A stretch of 64,000 nucleotides of DNA from Extensimonas vulgaris (lineage in GTDB: Bacteria; Pseudomonadota; Gammaproteobacteria; Burkholderiales; Burkholderiaceae_C): assembly GCF_003337425.1 (NCBI RefSeq), contig NZ_QPJU01000005.1, forward strand, positions 125,303 to 189,302, written 5' to 3'. Shown piece by piece: positions 16,940-23,555 of this stretch. Under the pieces are notes generated by a model. It saw only the letters and a list, made by a program, of their open reading frames with translations. It was not told where the DNA came from and did no database searches. Both the position numbers and the translations under genes were made by a program. The number at the start of each line of letters is the position of its first letter. The stretch's first letter is position 1.

Positions 16940-18417
16940 GGGGTTTTCGCCGCGCGCACGATCAGGGCGCCGTCTTCGAGGCGGCTGTCGTAGCCTGCGG
17001 CGGCAAGGCGCGTGCGCAGGGCGGATGTATCTTCGGCGCCGGGAGCGAGGCCGCGCAGGCGCAGCTCGCCAAGGCTGTATTCGATGGCCGTGGGCAGCTG
17101 GCCCGCTGGCAGGGCTGCAGCCGCTGCAGCGAGCATGGGTTCGAGGTCGCGTGCCGACACGGCGCCCGCGCGCTGGCGCAGCACGTCGAGCTCGCGCTCC
17201 ATCTGCGCGGGCGCATCGACCACCACCTTGACCTGCGGAAAGCTCGTGGTGAGCGTGGCGCGCACGGCGGCTTCTTTGGCCGCGAGCGCGTGGCGCTCCT
17301 GCCAGGCCCAGGCGTTGAGCCCCATGAGGTGCGCCGCCACGAGCACGCCCGCGCCCCAGCGCGCGGCGCGCCATTGCGGCGCGTGCCAAAAGGCATTCAC
17401 CGCGCCGCCGAGCTTGCGCGCCAGGCGCGTGCGCGCCGTGCTTGCGAGGTCGAACTGCGCCAGATCCCAACGGCCGCGCGCCGCGGCGAGTGCACGCGCG
17501 CTCGCGGTGTGCAGCGTGACCGGCGAGCCCAGCAGCTTTTCGGCGAGCGCAGCCACCGCAGGCTCGGCAAGCACGGGTGCGGCGGCGTTCGAATCACCGC
17601 CCGGCGCGGCGACGAGCACGGGTGCGGCCCATTGGTGCCAGCTTTCGGGTGACAGCGGGAGCGCGAGCACGGCCTGCCCGGTGCCGTGGCCGCAAATGAC
17701 GAGCCAGGGGTCTTCAGGCGCGCCTAGCAGCCTGTCGGACTTTGGAATCGTCGGCTGCGAATGCGCCGCAGCGGCCCATTTTTTACCGTCTTCTTGCCCC
17801 ATAGTCCCGCTATGGGGCGGCGAATTCGGCAAAAACTGGCCTCGCTGGGGCACATTCTCGCTTTCGACGCCCAAAGTCCGACAGGCTGCTAGCACATGCA
17901 CTTCGGCCGTACCGCTGGCCGTGGCGCCGGGGGCGAATTCGGGCACCACGCGCGCCACGGGGCGGCCTGCGGCTTCGAGCGCCTGCAGGTGCGCGCGCAG
18001 CCAGGTGCGCTCGCACACGGCGACCCACAGCGGCGCGCCCGCGCGCGCTGCTGCCGCGGCGTCGGGCGCCACGGCAAAGTGCAGTTGCGCAGGCTCGTCG
18101 AGCAGCCGGTCTTCGAGCAGGCCTTCGAGCACCTTGCGCAGGCGCGCCGCAGCCGTGCCCATGCCCGTGGGCAGCGCGCCGGAAAGACCGGCAGGCGCCA
18201 CACCCGCAGGCAGCTGCACGCGCTGCCACGACAGCGCCTGCACCGGCACCACGACCACCACCTCGCCGCCGGCGCGCGCCGGCGCGGGCAGCAGCGCCGC
18301 CGCGGCCGCGCCATGCTGCAGCGCCGTGTGGCCGTCGGCCGTGAGGGTGTAGGCATACGCGAGGCCGGGCCCAGGCAGGGTCGGCGGGGCGGGCAGGGAA
18401 ACGATCAGCGTGCTCAT
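16936..18417 (-). CDS. gspL: type II secretion protein GspL with 55-residue in-frame PE-1 insertion
   Basis: GspL is the inner-membrane protein that anchors GspE to the secretion platform. The start at 18417 gives MSTLIVSLPAPPTLPGPGLA. The cytoplasmic actin-like domain spans about residues 1-340. It is followed by a transmembrane region near AARWGAGVLVAAHLMGLNAW and a periplasmic coiled/ferredoxin-like domain ending EDGALIVRAAKTP. The protein has 493 residues, of which about 176-230 are PE-1 copy 4 (from ACRTLGVESEN to IPKSDRLL). Excision with one TA joins AEVHVLGAPEDPWLVICGHG, which reads as an uninterrupted cytoplasmic domain. The insertion lies in the middle of the domain expected to bind GspE, so any effect on function is worth testing. 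Confidence 0.92.
   Translation of the reverse strand: MSTLIVSLPAPPTLPGPGLAYAYTLTADGHTALQHGAAAAALLPAPARAGGEVVVVVPVQALSWQRVQLPAGVAPAGLSGALPTGMGTAAARLRKVLEGLLEDRLLDEPAQLHFAVAPDAAAAARAGAPLWVAVCERTWLRAHLQALEAAGRPVARVVPEFAPGATASGTAEVHVLAACRTLGVESENVPQRGQFLPNSPPHSGTMGQEDGKKWAAAAHSQPTIPKSDRLLGAPEDPWLVICGHGTGQAVLALPLSPESWHQWAAPVLVAAPGGDSNAAAPVLAEPAVAALAEKLLGSPVTLHTASARALAAARGRWDLAQFDLASTARTRLARKLGGAVNAFWHAPQWRAARWGAGVLVAAHLMGLNAWAWQERHALAAKEAAVRATLTTSFPQVKVVVDAPAQMERELDVLRQRAGAVSARDLEPMLAAAAAALPAGQLPTAIEYSLGELRLRGLAPGAEDTSALRTRLAAAGYDSRLEDGALIVRAAKTP
17725..17891 (-). mobile_element. PE-1 palindromic element copy 4 (inside gspL, in frame)
   Basis: The 163-bp core (17727-17889) has perfect 19-bp terminal repeats and TA within CTAG at both ends. 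Relative to the gene it is in the same orientation and frame as the copy in tsaD, giving a near-identical peptide with substitutions such as ENVPQ and LPNSPP. The insertion adds exactly 55 codons. Confidence 0.93.
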
Positions 18418-18441
18418 GGGGCGGTAGGAGGGCGGGCCATT

Positions 18442-19512
18442 TTAGGGGCTCACTGTGTCGGGAGCGCCGGCGCTGCCTGCGACCAGCGGGAAGGCGCCGC
18501 GCTCGCTCCAGAGCGTGCGCACGTTGACGCCCTGGCGGTACAGCAGCGAGCGCTGGCCCACGACGATCTCGCCCAGGCGCAACTGCCCGCGCGCCTCGAA
18601 AAAGGCCGAGGCCACGCTGTGCAGACTGTCGCTGACCACGGCCTTGGGGCCGAGCCGGTCGCGCACTTCATTGAGGTTGCTGAAATGGCGCCCCGCGCGC
18701 GCCTGCACCAGCCTTTGCGCGTCGGCGCGGTCGGCGCCCTCGATGGCGGCTTGCAGCACTTCTGCGGGTGCGGTGTTGAGGTTCACGGGCGTTTGCAGCG
18801 GCAGCAGCACCACGTAGGGCGCGAGCGCAGCCACCGTGGCGGGCGACAAGCCCAGCCAGCCCAGCTGCGCCACGCTGGGCGGCAGCAGCGGCGCGTCGCT
18901 CTCGGCGCTGGCCGGCGCTTGCGTCTGCAGCAAGGCCTGCACCAGCAGGTCGAGCTCGGATGCAGGCAGGCCCAGGTTGGCGAACAGGCGCTCGAACTGG
19001 TGCAGCGCCGCATCCTGCACTTTGCCGCCGAGCACGAGGTTGGTGAGGTTCAGGCGCCCTTGCAGGTCGATGATCTGGCCCGACAGAAAGGCATCGCTGA
19101 GGTCGGTGCTCGCGTCCTCGGGTGGGGCGGCGTTGCCTTCGCCTGCCAGAAACGAAGACAGGCGCGCCTCCTGCAGCGGCATGGCCCAGGGCTCGCCCAG
19201 GTGGTCGGCGCCGCCTGCGAGCGCATCCTGGCGCAGGATCAGGCGCGACCAGTCGAGCGCGCCGAGCATGATCCACGCGGCCTGCACGCGCGCGCGCTCG
19301 GCGGTTTCGACCTCCACGGCGCGCCACTGCTGCCACAGCGCCGTCGCCGCGAGCGTGGCCACCAGCGTCACCGTGAGCATGGCTGCGAGCAGCGCCGCGC
19401 CGCGCTGCCTGGCCCGCGGCGGCGCGGGGCGCTTGGCGCGCATGGGCGGTTGGGGCAGCATGGGCCGCGGCGCTTGGCTTTTGCGCGCGCTCATGCTTTT
19501 GCGCGCGCTCAT
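18442..19512 (-). CDS. gspK: type II secretion minor pseudopilin GspK
   Basis: GspK is the large minor pseudopilin at the pseudopilus tip with GspI and GspJ. After a basic N-terminal leader comes the prepilin site and hydrophobic helix (RGAALLAAMLTVTLVATLAATALW). A large globular domain follows, with DLQGRLNLTNLV and the helix-hairpin-helix-like VNLNTAPAEVLQAAIEGADR, both hallmarks of GspK. The length is 356 residues. The leader contains a duplicated MSARKS, offering two starts (19512 and 19494). The first overlaps the gspJ stop as ATGA. Confidence 0.92.
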   Translation of the reverse strand: MSARKSMSARKSQAPRPMLPQPPMRAKRPAPPRARQRGAALLAAMLTVTLVATLAATALWQQWRAVEVETAERARVQAAWIMLGALDWSRLILRQDALAGGADHLGEPWAMPLQEARLSSFLAGEGNAAPPEDASTDLSDAFLSGQIIDLQGRLNLTNLVLGGKVQDAALHQFERLFANLGLPASELDLLVQALLQTQAPASAESDAPLLPPSVAQLGWLGLSPATVAALAPYVVLLPLQTPVNLNTAPAEVLQAAIEGADRADAQRLVQARAGRHFSNLNEVRDRLGPKAVVSDSLHSVASAFFEARGQLRLGEIVVGQRSLLYRQGVNVRTLWSERGAFPLVAGSAGAPDTVSP

Positions 19513-20225
19513 GACTTGCCGCCTCCGAGCAGCGGGCTGGCCCAGTCGCGCGTGATCTGGCCCGCGAGCGCCTGCCCCGGGCTAGGCGTGAGCAGCAGGC
19601 GCACGCCGTCGGGCATGGTCGAAGTAGCCGTGGTGCCGGGCGTGCCCAGCAGTGGTAATCCGGCAGCGCCTGGGCTTGCGCTGGTGGGCTGCGCGGCGCC
19701 GCTGCTCGAGAGCGGGTTCGACCAGGCATTGCCGCGGAAGTAAAAAATCTGCCAGCCGTCTATGGGCAGCAGCGCCACTTCGCGCTGCTGGTCGGCGCTG
19801 CCGGGGTTGCGCGCCCATTGCGCGGCCTGCTGCCAGGCCTGCTGCCACGCGGCGCGCGTGCGCAGCGGGGGCGACTGCCAGCGCAGCCACTGCGCGCCGC
19901 TGGGCGTGGCGCGGCGCGTCCAGGCGACCACGAGCGCGCCCTCGTCGCCGGGCGCGCTGCTGCGCCGCGTGATGCGCAGCACCTGGCCGTCCCAGTCTAT
20001 GGGCACGGCGGTGGGCAGCGCGAGCATGGCGTCGAGGTCTGCGCCCCACTGGCCCAGCGCCGTCTGCAACACCAGCAGCGCGTCGGCGCGGGTGCGCGTT
20101 TGCTCCTGCGTGCGCAGCATGCCGTCGATGCCGCGCCAGCTCATGAGCGCCATCAGCGCCATGATCACCAGCGCCACGAGCAGCTCGATCAGGGTGAAGC
20201 CGCGTGGGGTGCGTAGGGAGCGCAT
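19509..20225 (-). CDS. gspJ: type II secretion minor pseudopilin GspJ
   Basis: GspJ is a tip pseudopilin. The start at 20225 gives the leader MRSLRTPRG followed by the processed N-methylated helix FTLIELLVALVIMALMALMSW with the conserved Glu at +5. The globular part contains WRGIDGMLRTQEQT, LDAMLALPTAVPIDWDGQVLRITRR and GWQIFYFRGNAWSNP, typical of GspJ. It ends in a Gly/Ser-rich region and DWASPLLGGGKS. An upstream in-frame ATG at 20312 would lengthen the leader and is less typical. Confidence 0.92.
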   Translation of the reverse strand: MRSLRTPRGFTLIELLVALVIMALMALMSWRGIDGMLRTQEQTRTRADALLVLQTALGQWGADLDAMLALPTAVPIDWDGQVLRITRRSSAPGDEGALVVAWTRRATPSGAQWLRWQSPPLRTRAAWQQAWQQAAQWARNPGSADQQREVALLPIDGWQIFYFRGNAWSNPLSSSGAAQPTSASPGAAGLPLLGTPGTTATSTMPDGVRLLLTPSPGQALAGQITRDWASPLLGGGKS

Positions 20226-20332
20226 ATGAACCGACAGCACGCCGCGCGCCTGGGCTTTGCGCAATGCAGGGCGCGGGAATGGGGGAAATGCGATGCAGCG
20301 CAAGGCGTTCATGGCGGCGCGGTGGGGCTCGT

Positions 20333-20776
20333 TCAATAGCGCCCGACGATGGTCGCAAGGCGCAGGATGGGGCGCGCGCCCTCGTCGAACACCTGCGCCT
20401 CCACGCGCCGAAAGCTCGGGTTCGGCGTCGGGCGCACGTGCACGGCCACGGCGAGCTCGCGCCCGGCCTGCGCGCAGGCCTGGGTGCTGTCGCCCACGTC
20501 GGGCATCTGGCGCGCCAAGCGCACCTTGACGAGCTCGTTCTCGGCGCACAGCTGCGCAAGCAGTACGTCGGCCTCGCGCTGCGCATGGCGCGTGAGCGCG
20601 TTCGTCGCCTGCACGCCCGCGAGCAACGCTGTGGCCACGATGGCGAGCGCCACGAGCACTTCGACCAGCGTGAAGCCGGCGCTGCGCTGCGGGCTGAGAT
20701 GAATGCTTGGCTGGGAGTGGCGCAAACCATTGCCGCTGCGGCGCGGGCGGCGTGACGATGACACCTGCGGGCTCAT
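20333..20776 (-). CDS. gspI: type II secretion minor pseudopilin GspI
   Basis: GspI is a minor pseudopilin that starts tip-complex assembly. The ATG at 20776 overlaps the gspH stop as ATGA. The long basic leader (MSPQVSSSRRPRRSGNG to SAG) precedes FTLVEVLVALAIVATALLAG with Glu at +5. The globular part has NELVKVRLARQMPDVGDS and ends in ATIVGRY. The mature size fits the family. About 107 bases separate it from the gspJ start used here, with no other gene evident in that gap. Confidence 0.9.
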   Translation of the reverse strand: MSPQVSSSRRPRRSGNGLRHSQPSIHLSPQRSAGFTLVEVLVALAIVATALLAGVQATNALTRHAQREADVLLAQLCAENELVKVRLARQMPDVGDSTQACAQAGRELAVAVHVRPTPNPSFRRVEAQVFDEGARPILRLATIVGRY

Positions 20777-21222
20777 GGCAGCGGCTCGACGTGGAACGGG
20801 TGCAGCCCGTCCGTGGCCACGCGCAGCGCGGGGCCGGCGAGGTCGGCGCGCGCGAGCACGACTTGCTGCGGCGCGATCAGCGGCTCGGGGCCCAGCAGCA
20901 GGCTGTCCGCGCCCAGCACCGTGGTGCGCGCGTCCAGCCATTGCTGCGGCAGGCTGCTGCCCTGCGGCAGGCCCTCGAAGCGAAAGCCGCCCTGCGCGAG
21001 CACGCGCCAGCGCACGGGCACGCCGCTCGCGCGCGACTGCGCTCGCCCGGCTTCGAGCAGCGCCGCGAGCCGTTCGGCTTCGCGCTCGAGCTGCGCCTGG
21101 CCGCTGTCGCGCAAAGACAGGCTCACGCCCGCCGTCGCGAGCGCCATGATCGCGATCACGACGAGCAGCTCGAGCAGCGTGAAGCCGCCTTGGGTTTTGA
21201 ATGAAAAATGCCGCAAAGGCAC
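20773..21222 (-). CDS. gspH: type II secretion minor pseudopilin GspH
   Basis: GspH is a minor pseudopilin that links the tip complex to the major pseudopilin. The leader MPLRHFSFKTQGG precedes FTLLELLVVIAIMALATAGV, with Glu at +5. The globular domain (AERLAALLEAGRAQSRASGVPVRW and the C-terminal DGLHPFHVEPLP) fits the GspH/FimT fold. The length is 149 residues. It lies 38 bases downstream of gspG, a gap that contains a short GCGCTAAATGCTACG-type intergenic sequence. Confidence 0.9.
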   Translation of the reverse strand: MPLRHFSFKTQGGFTLLELLVVIAIMALATAGVSLSLRDSGQAQLEREAERLAALLEAGRAQSRASGVPVRWRVLAQGGFRFEGLPQGSSLPQQWLDARTTVLGADSLLLGPEPLIAPQQVVLARADLAGPALRVATDGLHPFHVEPLP

Positions 21223-21260
21223 AATGGATAAGCGCTAAATGCTACGTTAACGATAGCCTT

Positions 21261-21719
21261 TTACTGCCAGCTTCCGATGTCGGCATCCTTGCCTTCACCG
21301 CCGCTCTGGCCGTCCGCGCCGAAGGACATGACGTCGATCTCGCCCTTGATGCCCGGGTTCAGGTACTGGTAGGGCCGGCCCCAGGGGTCGTTGGGCAGCT
21401 TGTCGATGTAGGGGCGCCAGTTGCCCGGCACCGGGCCCGTGGTGGGCTTGCTGACCAGCGCCTGCAAGCCTTGCTCGGCCGTGGGGTAGCGCTGGTTGTC
21501 GAGGCGGTAGAGCTTGAGCGCCTGCACGAGGTTGGCGATGTCGGTGCGCGCCGCGGTGGCACGCGCGTCATCGGTGCGGCTGAGCACGTTGGGCACGATC
21601 AGCGCGGCCAGCACGCCGATGATGACCAGCACCACCATGAGCTCGATCAGCGTGAAGCCGCGCTGCAGACGCTGGCGGCACGTGGCTTGGGGGCGGGAAT
21701 GAGGGGTAGGAAAAGGCAC
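21261..21719 (-). CDS. gspG: type II secretion major pseudopilin GspG
   Basis: GspG is the major pseudopilin that forms the piston filament. The processed helix is FTLIELMVVLVIIGVLAALI after RLQRG. The mature protein shows YRLDNQRYPTAEQGLQAL, the signature WGRPYQYLNPG, and the calcium-site region FGADGQSGGEGKDADIGSW. These are diagnostic. The start is uncertain. GTG 21719 gives a 21-residue leader and leaves space for divergent promoters toward gspC. ATG 21809 in the same frame would give a 51-residue leader that overlaps the region used by gspC. It is the first gene of the minus-strand gsp transcription unit. Confidence 0.9.
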   Translation of the reverse strand: MPFPTPHSRPQATCRQRLQRGFTLIELMVVLVIIGVLAALIVPNVLSRTDDARATAARTDIANLVQALKLYRLDNQRYPTAEQGLQALVSKPTTGPVPGNWRPYIDKLPNDPWGRPYQYLNPGIKGEIDVMSFGADGQSGGEGKDADIGSWQ

Positions 21720-21821
21720 GGCAAGAACTCTGCGAAGCGATGACAAAAGAGGCGAAAGCCAGGGGAAGGGAGCACCGGGGAATGAAGCCAAAGGCCCGGG
21801 CGCGTGCATGATAATCCGCGC

Positions 21822-22304
21822 ATGTTGCGCTTACCATCCTTTGCGGCGCGCGGCGCCTCGGTGCCCTCTGGCGGGGCGGCTTGGGGCGTGCGCCTGGCCA
21901 CGCTCGTGCTGTGGGCGCTCGCGGCAGCAAGCGTGGCCTATTGGGGCCTGCGCCTTGCGGGCCGGCCCCAGGATTCAGCGCTGCCCGCCGTGGCCACGGC
22001 CCCTGCTGCGCCCGACGTGCAGGCAATCGCGCGCCTGTTCGGCGCCGGTGCCGCGCCTGTGGCTGCTGCGGCGCCGCAAGCCTCGCTCGCAAGCCGCTTC
22101 AAGCTCGTGGGCGTACTTGCGGGGCAGCAAAGCGGCGGTGGCGCGGCGCTGCTCGCGGTCGATGGCAAACCGCCCAAACCGTACCGCGTGGGCGCGCAGG
22201 TCGAGCCGGGCCTGGTGCTGCTCGCGCTCGGCCCGCGCGAGGCACGCCTGGGCCCGCCCGGCGGCCCGCCCACGCTCACGCTCGAATTGCCGCGCAAGCC
22301 TTGA
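21822..22304 (+). CDS. gspC: type II secretion protein GspC (short, no PDZ domain)
   Basis: GspC is an inner-membrane protein connecting the platform to the GspD secretin. It is divergent from gspG. The ATG at 21822 gives MLRLPSFAARGA, and a GTG at 21804 is also possible. One transmembrane helix (about residues 22-40, LATLVLWALAAASVAYWGL) precedes the homology-region domain with FKLVGVLAGQQSGGGAALLAV, YRVGAQVEPGLVLLALGPREA and a C-terminal LTLELPRKP. At 160 residues it lacks the PDZ or coiled-coil domain seen in enterobacterial GspC. It matches the short form found in several Burkholderiales. Confidence 0.88.
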   Translation: MLRLPSFAARGASVPSGGAAWGVRLATLVLWALAAASVAYWGLRLAGRPQDSALPAVATAPAAPDVQAIARLFGAGAAPVAAAAPQASLASRFKLVGVLAGQQSGGGAALLAVDGKPPKPYRVGAQVEPGLVLLALGPREARLGPPGGPPTLTLELPRKP

Positions 22305-22340
22305 GGCGCGCTCTGCGCGTTTTGCGTGCCGTTTCTGGGC

Positions 22341-22964
22341 TCATAGCAGGTCGATCCGCTGCCATTCGCCCCACTGCGGCGCCTGCCGCGGCCACTCATG
22401 GGCCTGGGGCAGGCGCACGGCGTTTTGTGCGTTTCCAAGCGCTTGCAGCCAGGCCACGCAGCGCGCCACGCCTGCGTGCATGATCCACAGCTGCGGCTGC
22501 CCCGTCGTGCGTGCCCGTTCGCGCGCCTGCTGCAGCGCGTGTGCGACGCGCGCGAGCATCTCGGCCAAGGATTCGCCGCCGCCGGGGCGGTGCGCGGCAA
22601 AGTCCTGCACCCAGCGCTCCAGCGCCGCCTGGCCGATGTCGCTCCATGCGCGGCCTTCCCACTGGCCGAAGTCGAACTCGCGCAGGCGCGCCTCGGGCTC
22701 ATAGGTCAAATCGGGCCGCAACGCTTGCAGATACTGCGCGAGCAGCTCACATCGCAGGAGCGGTGAATAGGCCACGTGCAGGCGCTGCGGCAGCGCCTGC
22801 GCGAGGCGCTGCGCACACGCGCGCGTCGCTGCGGGCTCGGCCGCCACGTCCAGGCGCCCGTAGCAAAGCCCCGGCGCGATGAGCGGCTGCGCGTGCCGCA
22901 CGAGCCACAACTGCGCACCGTTCGTCGCGCTTGGTCGGGCGTTTTCAGGCACCGCGGGGGCCAT
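22341..22964 (-). CDS. histidine phosphatase family protein (CobC/alpha-ribazole phosphatase-like)
   Basis: This enzyme belongs to the phosphoglycerate mutase-like superfamily and hydrolyses phosphate esters through a phospho-His. The catalytic RHG-type motif is LWLVRHAQP, followed by YGRLDVAAEP. The acid/base region is LREFDFGQWEGRAWSDI, and the second catalytic His is in LWIMHAGVARCV. These features best fit CobC, which dephosphorylates alpha-ribazole-5-phosphate in cobalamin assembly. No other cobalamin gene is adjacent, so the substrate remains open. The start at 22964 overlaps the end of the upstream MPW gene by 20 bases, suggesting co-transcription. Confidence 0.85.
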   Translation of the reverse strand: MAPAVPENARPSATNGAQLWLVRHAQPLIAPGLCYGRLDVAAEPAATRACAQRLAQALPQRLHVAYSPLLRCELLAQYLQALRPDLTYEPEARLREFDFGQWEGRAWSDIGQAALERWVQDFAAHRPGGGESLAEMLARVAHALQQARERARTTGQPQLWIMHAGVARCVAWLQALGNAQNAVRLPQAHEWPRQAPQWGEWQRIDLL

Positions 22965-23325
22965 CCCCTGCCTCATCGTCGTGCACCGGCAAACCATGGT
23001 GCGCAGCCCATTCCTTGGCTTTGGCGATCGCGATGCGGATCGCGCGGCCTTCCTCCATCCCTTCGGCGAGCAGGGCGTTGGCAATCTTTAGGATCCTGTC
23101 GGACTTTGGAATCGTCGGCTGCGAATGCGCCGCAGCGGCCCATTTTTTACCGGCTTCTTGCCCCATAGCACCACTATGGGGTTGCGAATCCGGCAAAAAC
23201 TGGCTTCGCTGGGGCGCATTCTCGTTATCGACGCCCAAAGTCCGACAGGCTCCTATGGCCTTGCGGCGTGCAGGCGTGCTCAGGTGCCGCATGGCAACGG
23301 GGTAGTGCTCGGTGTTCCAGGGCAT
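22945..23325 (-). CDS. small MPW..YP family protein with 55-residue in-frame PE-1 insertion
   Basis: This is an uncharacterised small soluble protein. The start ATG 23325, after GGGG, gives MPWNTEHYPVAMRHLSTPARR. The family usually reads MPW..YP followed by a segment like RxKAIxIANALL..G...GxAIxIAxAKAKEWA. Here the segment is split after RRKAI by PE-1 copy 5 and resumes with LKIANALLAEGMEEGRAI. Removing the element with one TA gives RRKAIKIANALLAEGMEEG, an exact match to that pattern. This makes it the clearest evidence of in-frame insertion. With the insert the protein is 126 residues, without it 71. Molecular function is unknown. It overlaps the phosphatase gene by 20 bases. Confidence 0.8.
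   Translation of the reverse strand: MPWNTEHYPVAMRHLSTPARRKAIGACRTLGVDNENAPQRSQFLPDSQPHSGAMGQEAGKKWAAAAHSQPTIPKSDRILKIANALLAEGMEEGRAIRIAIAKAKEWAAHHGLPVHDDEAGDGPRGA
23089..23255 (-). mobile_element. PE-1 palindromic element copy 5 (inside MPW gene, in frame)
   Basis: The 163-bp core (23091-23253) is flanked by TA. This is the only full copy whose target is not CTAG (TTTA on the left, CTAT on the right). The left repeat carries GGATCCTGTCGGACTTTGG and the right ends GACAGGCTCC. It is read in the same frame as in tsaD and gspL, with substitutions DNENAPQRSQF and SQPHSGAMGQEAG. Confidence 0.9.
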
Positions 23326-23539
23326 GATCCCCGATTGTCCATGCGGCGCTATGCACCGGTCTGCACAGTGCCAGGTTATTTTCATCGCCCAGCAGCGCAT
23401 CGAAAACGCCGCAGCGCGCATCGATCCCGGGTTTTCCCTCGGTCGGCACCATCATGGTGCGTTGATGAACGGCGTACACTGTGCGGCGCCGCCTGCCAAG
23501 ACCAATGACAAGAGCGCTGGCGGCCATTGCAGCGCCATC

Positions 23540-23555
23540 AAGGAGACAAAGCTTG
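23540..23555 (+). promoter_or_regulatory. ribosome binding site that decides a TTG start
   Basis: AAGGAG lies 7 bases before TTG 23553. No comparable site precedes the upstream in-frame ATG codons at 23481 and 23505, so the TTG is the likely start of the oxidoreductase gene. Confidence 0.6.

Noticed and set aside
23330-23362. Possible decayed PE-2 end (GATTGTCCATGCGGCGC)
   Set aside because: Only about 20 bases resemble the PE-2 left end, and there is no matching right arm nearby. Chance similarity cannot be excluded.
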